Notes under the pieces: generated by a model
Database searches by the model: none
Seen by the model: only the letters and a program-made list of their open reading frames with translations
Told to the model about the DNA's origin: nothing
DNA from: Paenibacillus glucanolyticus NBRC 15330
GTDB lineage: Bacteria > Bacillota > Bacilli > Paenibacillales > Paenibacillaceae
Length of the DNA: 64,000 bases
Direction: 5' to 3'
Assembly (NCBI RefSeq): GCF_004000885.1
Contig: NZ_BIMC01000019.1
Location: forward strand, 54,099 to 118,098
In this document: positions 18,333-25,630 of the stretch, one piece after another
Numbering within the stretch: position 1 is the stretch's first letter
Layout of the letters: each line of letters begins with the position of its first letter
Program-made: the position numbers and the translations under genes

Positions 18333-19868
18333 ATGCCAGAGTACTTAGTAATTCCGTCCATTGTCGTAGCCGTTATTGTTGTGTTGGGACTTGCATTCTG
18401 GGCTCGTTACAAAACGGTGAGTCCGGATGAAGCGATGATTGTAACCGGTTCATTCCTGGGGAGCAAAAATTTATCGGAGGATGAATCCGGCCGCAAAATC
18501 AAAATCGTACGCGGCGGCGGCGCTTTTATACTACCCGTATTTCAACGTTCCGAATTCGTATCGCTCTTATCCCATAAGCTGGATGTCATGACCCCTGAAG
18601 TGTACACGGAGCAGGGCGTACCGGTGATGGCCGATGGGGTTGCCATTATTAAAGTTGGAAGCTCCATTGAAGACGTGGCGACCGCAGCCGAGCAGTTCAT
18701 GGGCAAGCCGATTGAAGCGCTGAAAGGCGAAGCCCAGGAAGTGCTTGAGGGTCATCTGCGTGCCATTCTGGGTTCGATGACGGTGGAGGAAGTATACCGT
18801 AACCGCGACAAGTTTGCGCAGGAGGTTCAAGGCGTTGCGGCAAGAGATTTGAAGAAGATGGGTCTGCAGATCGTATCCTTCACCATTAAGGACGTTCGCG
18901 ATAAGCATGGATACCTGGAAGCACTGGGTAAGCCGCGGATTGCCACGGTGAAGCGGGATGCAGAGATTGCCGAAGCCGAAGCGGTTCGGGATGCGCGGAT
19001 TCAGAAAGCCCGTGCGGAAGAAGAAGGACAGAAGGCCGAGGTCGTTCGCGATACCAATATCGCGGAAGCTGAGAAGGAAAGAGAACTGAAGGTCGCTTCC
19101 TTTAAGAAGGAGCAGGATACGGCGAAGGCGGAAGCCGACCAGGCATACCATATCCAGGAAGCCCGTGCCAGACAAACAGTAGTTGAAGAGCAGATGAAGG
19201 TCGAGCTCGTTCGCAAGGAACGTGAAATCGATCTTCAGGAAAAAGAAATCATGGTGCGCGAGAAGCAGTATGATGCGGACGTGAAGAAAAAAGCCGAAGC
19301 GGATCGCTACGCGGTGGAGCAGGCAGCCGAAGCGGATAAAGCCCGCAAGATGCGCGAAGCGGATGCCGTGCAGTACTCCATCGAGACACAGGCAAAAGCT
19401 TCTGCCGAACAGAAGCGCCTGGATGGTATGGCGGTCGCTGATGCAGAGCGTGCAAAAGGTACGGCAGAAGCTGAAGTCATTCGTCTTCGGGGTATTGCCG
19501 AAGCCGATGCCAAAGAAAAACTTGCCGAAGCGTTCCAGAAGTTCGGAGAAGCTGCGGTGCTCGACATCATTGTAAAAATGCTGCCTGAGCTTGCTGGCAA
19601 GATTGCTCAGCCAATCTCGTCCATCGATAAGCTGACGGTTGTCGATACAGGCAAAGGAGAGGGAGCGGCTCGCGTGAGCAATTATGTGACCGAGCTTATG
19701 TCTACGGCGCCTGAAATGCTGAAGAGCGTATCGGGAATTGATGTGGAAGAGCTGATCAAGGGATTGACCAAGAAACCAGCCGCTGTCCATAAGTCGGTTG
19801 CGGTTGAGCCGGAGCTCGTGCCAGTGCCGGTTCCTGTAGAAACAAGCGCAGCGAAGGAAGAATCATAA
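18333..19868 (+). CDS. floT: Flotillin-like protein FloT (YuaG)
   Basis: Scaffold protein of membrane microdomains, 511 residues. One N-terminal membrane segment (about 5-28) is followed by an SPFH/PHB domain to about residue 200. Then comes a long Glu/Ala/Lys-rich coiled-coil region to about 390 with repeated EA motifs, typical of flotillins, and a conserved C-terminal region. The sequence is close to the B. subtilis protein as I recall it, including the TPEVYTEQGVPVMADG segment. The ATG at 18333 is preferred over the one at 18321, which touches the AGGAG ribosome site. It follows the NfeD-like gene under an ECF-like promoter. Confidence 0.95.
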   Translation: MPEYLVIPSIVVAVIVVLGLAFWARYKTVSPDEAMIVTGSFLGSKNLSEDESGRKIKIVRGGGAFILPVFQRSEFVSLLSHKLDVMTPEVYTEQGVPVMADGVAIIKVGSSIEDVATAAEQFMGKPIEALKGEAQEVLEGHLRAILGSMTVEEVYRNRDKFAQEVQGVAARDLKKMGLQIVSFTIKDVRDKHGYLEALGKPRIATVKRDAEIAEAEAVRDARIQKARAEEEGQKAEVVRDTNIAEAEKERELKVASFKKEQDTAKAEADQAYHIQEARARQTVVEEQMKVELVRKEREIDLQEKEIMVREKQYDADVKKKAEADRYAVEQAAEADKARKMREADAVQYSIETQAKASAEQKRLDGMAVADAERAKGTAEAEVIRLRGIAEADAKEKLAEAFQKFGEAAVLDIIVKMLPELAGKIAQPISSIDKLTVVDTGKGEGAARVSNYVTELMSTAPEMLKSVSGIDVEELIKGLTKKPAAVHKSVAVEPELVPVPVPVETSAAKEES

Positions 19869-19963
19869 TCGTTTAAACGCAGTTAGATGCGATTTGGATC
19901 GGGGTATGTGTGTTGACAGGCAGTGGCACAGCACCTTGAATGCATTGGCAACCACAAATGATT

Positions 19964-19992
19964 TTGCTGTGCTCTCATATTTCTGATAAGAT
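19964..19992 (+). promoter_or_regulatory. Putative glcT promoter
   Basis: TTGCTG at 19964-19969 and TAAGAT at 19987-19992 are spaced by 17 bases, about 40 bases before the glcT start. Confidence 0.6.
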
Positions 19993-20031
19993 ATCCGAGT
20001 ATACGCGTTTGAATCAAAAAGAGGTGCGAAT

Positions 20032-20889
20032 GTGAGTTGCTTACAAGTGGCTAAAGTGTTGAACAACAATGTAATCATAGCGCGGCATCCTCAGCACGGG
20101 GAGGTTGTTGTCATCGGCAAGGGAATTGGCTTTAATCGCCGGAATAAAGACAGCATCCCGGCCTCCGCTGCCGAGAAAATGTTCATTTTGACTAAACCGG
20201 AGGAGCAGGAGCAGTATAAGCAGCTGGTGCCTCATATCGATGAGAAGCTGATTGAGGCGATGAATGATATTATTCTGAATGCTGAGAAATCCAGTGAGGC
20301 TCCTCTGAATGAGCATATCCACATTGCGTTGACCGACCATATCGCATTTGCTATTAAACGTCACGCCCAGGGGCTTTATATTCATAATCCTTTCTTATAT
20401 GAAACCCGCGAGATGTATCCTGAAGAGTATGAAATGGCAGAATACGCAGTCCGTACCATTCGGGATAAACTCGGGGTGGATCTGGGTCAAGAGGAAATCG
20501 GATTTATAGCCCTTCATTTTCATGGCGCTCTTACAAACCAGCATATTTCGGAAGTTCGCAAGCATTCGGAGCTGATCGCGGATCTCGTACATACCGTGGA
20601 ACAGCAGATGGATTATGCCATACCGAAGGATACGCTGGATTATTCCCGCCTGTTGACTCATCTTCGGTTCGCTCTGGAGCGGATAAGGCGGGGGGAAGCG
20701 GTGAATGAGACGAGTTCGCTGGACGGTCTTCTGAAGCGTGAATATCCTGAGACGTATTCCTTGGCGTGGAAGCTGACGAAGATCATGGAGCAGCGGCTGA
20801 AGAAGCCTGTCTATCCAGCAGAGGCTGGTTATCTGACCATTCATCTGGAGCGCCTGGTGCAGCGCAAAGGCCAGAACGAGCAAATGTGA
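20032..20889 (+). CDS. glcT: Transcriptional antiterminator GlcT (BglG/SacY family)
   Basis: RNA-binding antiterminator that lets transcription pass the ptsG leader terminator when glucose is present. The product has 285 residues. The co-antiterminator RNA-binding domain covers about residues 1-60 (VLNNNVIIA and GKGIGFNRR are visible). Two PTS regulation domains (PRD1 and PRD2) follow, with the LNEHIHIALTDHIAFAIKR segment and the ALHFHGAL segment carrying the phosphorylatable His residues. The GTG start follows GAGGTG. Position directly before ptsG, with a matching RNA target between them, identifies the target. Confidence 0.94.
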   Translation: MSCLQVAKVLNNNVIIARHPQHGEVVVIGKGIGFNRRNKDSIPASAAEKMFILTKPEEQEQYKQLVPHIDEKLIEAMNDIILNAEKSSEAPLNEHIHIALTDHIAFAIKRHAQGLYIHNPFLYETREMYPEEYEMAEYAVRTIRDKLGVDLGQEEIGFIALHFHGALTNQHISEVRKHSELIADLVHTVEQQMDYAIPKDTLDYSRLLTHLRFALERIRRGEAVNETSSLDGLLKREYPETYSLAWKLTKIMEQRLKKPVYPAEAGYLTIHLERLVQRKGQNEQM

Positions 20890-20916
20890 AGATTTTATTA
20901 AGTCCTCTTCATGTGG

Positions 20917-20945
20917 TTGCAACGATAAATGAACGATGTTACAAT
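20917..20945 (+). promoter_or_regulatory. ptsG promoter (sigma-A type)
   Basis: TTGCAA at 20917-20922 and TACAAT at 20940-20945 are spaced by 17 bases. The predicted start of transcription is about 25 bases before the antiterminator target, so the leader RNA would contain it. Confidence 0.75.
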
Positions 20946-20976
20946 ACGATCAGTTATCAAGTAAAACATCAAATTA

Positions 20977-21005
20977 ACGTGTAACTGATTCGATCAGGCA
21001 TGAGT
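20977..21005 (+). promoter_or_regulatory. Ribonucleic antiterminator (RAT) target of GlcT
   Basis: A short imperfect hairpin with CTGAT-TCG-ATCAG at its tip and GGCATGAG on its 3' side matches my recollection of the RAT in the B. subtilis ptsG leader almost base for base. Its 3' half (from 20997) is also the 5' arm of the following terminator, so the two structures exclude each other, as the GlcT mechanism requires. Confidence 0.8.
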
Positions 21006-21096
21006 ACAGCAGGAAATTGGTTGTAATTACCCATTTTTGGGTAATCTAATCCATGAGATTAGACTACCATTTCCCGTGGTTACTCATGCCTTTTTT
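20997..21096 (+). terminator. Conditional terminator in the ptsG leader
   Basis: GGCATGAGTA at 20997-21006 pairs with TACTCATGCC at 21081-21090, followed by six T. The stem continues after an internal loop (GGAAATTGGT with ACCATTTCC). The apical part holds two further hairpins: ATTACCC/GGGTAAT and TCTAATC/GATTAGA. The arm is shared with the RAT. Confidence 0.85.
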
Positions 21097-21166
21097 GGTT
21101 TGTTTGTTTTACTGTGCCTTTTACATTCAGCTTGTGACAACAACTAGACAGAGGGTGAGAAACTTC

Positions 21167-23248
21167 ATGTTCAAACGGCTTTTTGGCGTACTGCAAAGGG
21201 TTGGTAAAGCTCTGATGCTGCCAGTGGCAATATTGCCGGCGGCCGGACTTTTGCTGGGTCTTGGAAATATGCTGGTTAACCCCGATTTCCTGCAGTACGC
21301 TCCATGGCTGAACGCAGCTTGGGTGCAAGCGGCTGCAACCGTCATGATGAACGCGGGTCAAATCGTGTTCACGAATTTATCTCTGCTGTTCGCTGTCGGC
21401 GTTGCCGTCGGCTTAGCCGGCGGGGAAGGTGTGGCCGGACTTGCCGCCATCATTGGTTACCTGGTTATGAACGTAACCATGGGAAGTGTCATTGGCGTGA
21501 CGCCATCGATGATCGGCACGAATTACGAATATGCCAGCGTACTGGGCATTCCGACACTGGCAACCGGAGTATTTGGCGGGATCATCGTCGGTATATTGGC
21601 TGCAAGCATGTACCGGCGATTTTACAAAATAGAGCTTCCGTCATATCTGGGCTTTTTTGCAGGAAAACGGTTTGTCCCGATTATGACAGCCGCAACCTCG
21701 GTGTTGCTTGGTCTGTTGATGGTGTTTATATGGCCACCGATTCAGTCGGCGCTTAACACGGCATCCCATTTCATGCTGGAGCAAAATTTGACGCTGTCCG
21801 CTTTTGTGTTCGGCGTTGTGGAACGCGGATTGATTCCATTCGGTCTGCACCACATTTTTTACTCCCCATTCTGGTTTGAGTTCGGTGAATATGTGAACCA
21901 GGCAGGTCAAATGGTACGCGGTGATCAGAATATATTCATGGCTCAGCTTCGGGACGGCGTGGAGTTTACCGCGGGTACATTCATGACGGGGAAATATCCG
22001 TTTATGATGTTTGGTCTTCCTGCGGCCGCCCTGGCCATCTATCATGAAGCAAGACCAGAGAACAAAAAGCTTGTAGCAGGTATTATGGGGTCTGCTGCAC
22101 TGACCTCCTTCTTGACAGGAATCACGGAGCCACTTGAGTTCTCATTCCTGTTTGTGGCGCCGATCCTGTTCGCCGTGCATGCTCTGTTTGCGGGTCTTTC
22201 CTTCATGACGATGCATATTCTGGACACAAAGATTGGCATGACCTTCTCCGGCGGCCTGATCGATTACATGATATTCGGTGTCATTCCGAATCGGACGCCA
22301 TGGTGGAATGTGCTCATCGTTGGTGTTATCATGGCATTGATCTATTACTTTGGGTTCCGTTTTGTCATTCGGAAATTCAATCTGAGAACACCGGGCCGGG
22401 AGGAAGCATCTGCATCGGCTGCGGAGTCCGGATCCGGGTCAGCAGGGGGAAGCAGTAAAGATGATCTGCCGCTTCACATTCTGACTGCACTTGGAGGCCA
22501 GTCGAACATCGCGCATCTGGATGCATGTATTACCCGTCTCCGCGTTGAGGTGAAGGAGAAGGGCAGTGTTGACAAGGTTAGGCTGAAGCAGCTCGGTGCG
22601 TCAGGCGTGCTGGAGGTGGGGAATAATATCCAGGCGATATTTGGAACCCGCTCCGATACGATTAAGTCTCAAATTCAGGACATTATGTCCGGAATAACAC
22701 CGTCCTCGGCACCTCAAGCAGCCCCAGCAGAAAGCAGAGCGGCAGCCAGTGAGGAATTCCAGGCGGCTCAGGATGGCGAGACGCTTGTGATGGAGGAGGT
22801 TGTATCCCCTGTCGACGGAGAGTTGGTGGATATCTCCCACGTGCCTGACCCTGTGTTCGCAGAACGCATGACCGGGGATGGGTTTGCGGTTATTCCTCAC
22901 AACGGAACCATTACTTCTCCTGTGAAAGGAACGGTATTTAATGTGTTCCCTAGTAAGCACGCTGTCGGCATTATGTCCGATGGCGGCAAAGAAGTCCTTG
23001 TCCATATCGGTGTCAACACGGTTAAGCTGAAGGGGCAGGGATTTGAAGTTCTTGTACAGGAAGGCGATTCGGTATCCGCGGGCCAACCAATCATGCAGGT
23101 GGATCTGGAATATGTGAAGGAGAATGCAAAATCGATTATTTCTCCTATTATTTTCTCGAATCTGCCGGAAGGTGCTTCTGTGAAGCTGAACAAGACGGGT
23201 GAAGTAAAACGTGGCGAACAAGGAATCATAACCATAACGAAACCTTAG
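21167..23248 (+). CDS. ptsG: PTS glucose-specific transporter EIICBA
   Basis: Imports and phosphorylates glucose. The product has 693 residues in the order IIC, IIB, IIA. The IIC membrane domain covers about 1-400, with the NRTPWWN segment near its end. The IIB domain carries the phosphorylation Cys at C454 in ACITRLR. A Ser/Gly/Ala-rich linker leads to the IIA domain, with its active His at H613 in VHIGVNTV. The ATG at 21167 follows GAGGGTGAG. The frame is open further upstream but runs into the leader terminator, so that extension is rejected. Expression should need GlcT-mediated antitermination. Confidence 0.97.
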   Translation: MFKRLFGVLQRVGKALMLPVAILPAAGLLLGLGNMLVNPDFLQYAPWLNAAWVQAAATVMMNAGQIVFTNLSLLFAVGVAVGLAGGEGVAGLAAIIGYLVMNVTMGSVIGVTPSMIGTNYEYASVLGIPTLATGVFGGIIVGILAASMYRRFYKIELPSYLGFFAGKRFVPIMTAATSVLLGLLMVFIWPPIQSALNTASHFMLEQNLTLSAFVFGVVERGLIPFGLHHIFYSPFWFEFGEYVNQAGQMVRGDQNIFMAQLRDGVEFTAGTFMTGKYPFMMFGLPAAALAIYHEARPENKKLVAGIMGSAALTSFLTGITEPLEFSFLFVAPILFAVHALFAGLSFMTMHILDTKIGMTFSGGLIDYMIFGVIPNRTPWWNVLIVGVIMALIYYFGFRFVIRKFNLRTPGREEASASAAESGSGSAGGSSKDDLPLHILTALGGQSNIAHLDACITRLRVEVKEKGSVDKVRLKQLGASGVLEVGNNIQAIFGTRSDTIKSQIQDIMSGITPSSAPQAAPAESRAAASEEFQAAQDGETLVMEEVVSPVDGELVDISHVPDPVFAERMTGDGFAVIPHNGTITSPVKGTVFNVFPSKHAVGIMSDGGKEVLVHIGVNTVKLKGQGFEVLVQEGDSVSAGQPIMQVDLEYVKENAKSIISPIIFSNLPEGASVKLNKTGEVKRGEQGIITITKP

Positions 23249-23307
23249 CCCAACATGGATATTAAGGAATCATAAAAAAATAACTTTACGAAAGTAGGAT
23301 GATGAAC

Positions 23308-23583
23308 ATGCAACAAACATTCAGAATTATTGACGAAGATGGAATCCACGCACGCCCGGCAACAGCATTGGTAAACACAGCTAATAAATTTCAAGACACG
23401 AATTCATTCGCTGAAGCTAACGGCAAAAAAGTAACACTGAAATCCATTCTGGGCGTTCTGTCTCTTGGACTGGAGCAAGGTGACACTTTGACACTGATCA
23501 CAGAAGGCGGCAATGAGAGCGAGGCGCTTACAGCACTTCAAGAAGTGATGGTGAACGAAGGGTTAGGAGAGGTTCATGAATAA
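23308..23583 (+). CDS. ptsH: Phosphocarrier protein HPr
   Basis: Carries phosphate from Enzyme I to the EII proteins; in Firmicutes, HPr phosphorylated at Ser46 is the CcpA co-repressor. The product has 91 residues. The active site is H14 in GIHARPAT (His15 in the usual numbering) and the regulatory serine is S46 in LKSILGVLSLG. Of the clustered ATGs, the one at 23308 lies about 8 bases after AGGA and gives the normal N terminus. ptsI overlaps its last 8 bases. Confidence 0.97.
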   Translation: MQQTFRIIDEDGIHARPATALVNTANKFQDTNSFAEANGKKVTLKSILGVLSLGLEQGDTLTLITEGGNESEALTALQEVMVNEGLGEVHE

Positions 23584-25297
23584 TCTGAAAGGAATCGCGG
23601 CATCTGCGGGCATCGCGATTGCACGGGCGTTTACACTTGAGCATCCTGACTATTCGGTCACCGAAAAGCAAGTGACGGATACGGATGCCGAGCTCGCGAA
23701 GCTGGATGCAGCACTGGCTCAGTCTCAGGCTGAGCTCGAGGCGATCAAAGCCCGCACACTTCAGGAGCTCGGGGAGAAGAAGGCGGAGATTTTCGAATCT
23801 CACCTTCTCATCCTGAATGACCCGGAACTGATTGAGCCGGTCAAGGCGAAAATCGCTTCCGAATCGGTTAATGCTGAGTTTGCATTGAATGAAACGGCTA
23901 CCCAATTCATTCAAATGTTCGAGAACATGAAGAGTGCCTATTTGCAGGAGCGGGCGGCCGATATGCGCGATGTAACCAAACGGATTCTCAAGCATCTGCT
24001 GGGACTGAATTATGTCAGCCCTTCGGAGATCAGCGAAGAAGTCATCGTGGTTGCAGAAGACCTGACTCCGTCGGATACGGCACAGCTGAACCGCAAGTAC
24101 GTTAAGGGATTCACTACGAATATCGGCGGACGTACCTCGCATTCGGCCATCATGGCCCGTTCCCTTGAAATTCCGGCCGTTGTCGGAACGAAGAACGTGC
24201 TCTCCTCGGTTCAAAACGGGGATTGGATCATCGTTGATGGACTTGAAGGGGATGTCATTATTAATCCTACTGAAGCTATCTTGGAGCAATACCGTGCGAA
24301 GCAGGAAGCCTACGCCAAACAGATCGAGGAGTGGAAGAAACTTCGCTCTGAACCGACCGTGTCCAAGGACGGAATCCATGTGGAGTTGGCTGCCAACATC
24401 GGGACACCGAATGACGTAGCTGGCGTACTGGATAATGGCGGGGAAGCAGTAGGACTGTACCGTACCGAGTTCTTGTACATGGGCAGAGACAAACTTCCTT
24501 CGGAAGAGATCCAATATGTCGCTTATAAATCGGTTTTGGAAAAAATGGAAGGCAAACCGGTTGTTGTCCGTACCCTCGATATCGGCGGGGACAAGGAGCT
24601 GCCATATCTGGATCTGCCGAAGGAAATGAATCCGTTCCTCGGATTCCGCGCCGTAAGGCTGTGCCTGGACCGTCAGGATATCTTCAGAACACAGCTGCGC
24701 GCGCTGCTGCGTGCGAGCGTCCACGGCAACCTGCGCATCATGTTTCCAATGATAGCGACACTGAGTGAATTCCGTGAAGCGAAAGCTCTTTTGGAAGAAG
24801 AGAAGGCCAAGCTTGTGAGCGAAGGCACTCCGGTATCCGAGGAGATTCAGCTGGGGATCATGGTGGAGATTCCATCCACCGCCGTGCTGGCCGATCAGTT
24901 TGCCAAAGAGGTTGATTTCTTCAGCATCGGAACCAATGACCTTATTCAGTATACGATGGCGGCTGACCGCATGAATGAACGGGTGGCCTATCTGTACCAG
25001 CCATACAATCCGGCGATTCTGCGATTGGTCAAAATGGTCATCGATGCCGCTCATCGCGAGGGTCGCTGGGTTGGGATGTGCGGTGAAATGGCTGGTGACT
25101 CTACAGCGATTCCGATTCTGCTCGGTCTGGGTCTGGATGAGTTCAGCATGAGCGCCACATCCATTCTGCCAGCGCGCAGCCAGATCGGGAAGCTGTCCCG
25201 CAGCGATATGCAGGCCCTCGCAGCCAAAGCGCTCGAGATGGGTACCGCAGAGGAAGTTGTATCTCTGGTCGAATCCATAGAGGCTGCAGCCGAATAA
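23576..25297 (+). CDS. ptsI: PTS Enzyme I (phosphoenolpyruvate-protein phosphotransferase)
   Basis: Takes phosphate from phosphoenolpyruvate and passes it to HPr. The 573-residue length is standard. The N-terminal HPr-binding domain leads to the phosphohistidine site H189 in GGRTSHSAIMARS. The C-terminal PEP-binding barrel shows DIGGDKELPYL, FRTQLRALLRAS, GTNDLIQYTMAADR and the catalytic Cys in GMCGEMA. The start overlaps the end of ptsH and uses AGGAGAGG within it. It is the last gene before a terminator. Confidence 0.97.
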   Translation: MNNLKGIAASAGIAIARAFTLEHPDYSVTEKQVTDTDAELAKLDAALAQSQAELEAIKARTLQELGEKKAEIFESHLLILNDPELIEPVKAKIASESVNAEFALNETATQFIQMFENMKSAYLQERAADMRDVTKRILKHLLGLNYVSPSEISEEVIVVAEDLTPSDTAQLNRKYVKGFTTNIGGRTSHSAIMARSLEIPAVVGTKNVLSSVQNGDWIIVDGLEGDVIINPTEAILEQYRAKQEAYAKQIEEWKKLRSEPTVSKDGIHVELAANIGTPNDVAGVLDNGGEAVGLYRTEFLYMGRDKLPSEEIQYVAYKSVLEKMEGKPVVVRTLDIGGDKELPYLDLPKEMNPFLGFRAVRLCLDRQDIFRTQLRALLRASVHGNLRIMFPMIATLSEFREAKALLEEEKAKLVSEGTPVSEEIQLGIMVEIPSTAVLADQFAKEVDFFSIGTNDLIQYTMAADRMNERVAYLYQPYNPAILRLVKMVIDAAHREGRWVGMCGEMAGDSTAIPILLGLGLDEFSMSATSILPARSQIGKLSRSDMQALAAKALEMGTAEEVVSLVESIEAAAE

Positions 25298-25400
25298 GGC
25301 GGATGAGCCTGATCGAAGAATTTGGAACACCTGATGAAGCACCGGGTTTTCTCTAGGGACTCTACAAAACTTTTTCCACGTTTAAATATATGACCTTGAT

Positions 25401-25431
25401 AACATCTGTCCATTGGGCAGATGTTTTTTTT
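25401..25431 (+). terminator. Terminator of the pts operon
   Basis: AACATCTG at 25401-25408 pairs with CAGATGTT at 25418-25425 and continues into a run of eight T. Confidence 0.9.
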
Positions 25432-25441
25432 GATCAAAAGA

Positions 25442-25470
25442 AAGACAGCTGGCATAATTGCTAGTATAAT
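25442..25470 (+). promoter_or_regulatory. Putative promoter of the pullulanase gene
   Basis: AAGACA at 25442-25447 and a consensus TATAAT at 25465-25470 are spaced by 17 bases. It would give a leader of about 150 bases that contains a cre-like element. Confidence 0.5.
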
Positions 25471-25538
25471 AGCCTAAATATATAGTGATTTGGCTTCAAA
25501 CCCAAACCAAATCAGGGCTTTTGGCATACCATGATATA

Positions 25539-25552
25539 TGAAAGCGTTCTAA
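25539..25552 (+). promoter_or_regulatory. cre-like site (CcpA) before the pullulanase gene
   Basis: TGAAAGCGTTCTAA matches the cre consensus TGWNANCGNTNWCA at 13 of 14 positions. It lies about 60 bases after the predicted transcription start, where CcpA acts as a roadblock in other genes. Confidence 0.6.
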
Positions 25553-25630
25553 AATTCATGTGCTAGAGGTCTGTCTTATGATTCAGGCGCCCATACTAGG
25601 AAGTAAATCTACTTAAAAGTGACGGTGATG

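Noticed and set aside
18567..19790. A 407-codon open frame antisense to floT
   Set aside because: The translation is rich in Phe, Leu, His and Arg, as expected from reversing Glu/Ala/Lys-rich coiled-coil codons; no start signals are present.
21053..21166. N-terminal extension of PtsG
   Set aside because: The frame runs through the leader terminator and lacks a ribosome site; the ATG at 21167 has one and gives the normal protein start.
23528..25342. A 604-codon open frame on the minus strand opposite ptsI
   Set aside because: It mirrors ptsI over its whole length, has no ribosome site or family resemblance, and can be explained by codon use that avoids stops on the opposite strand.
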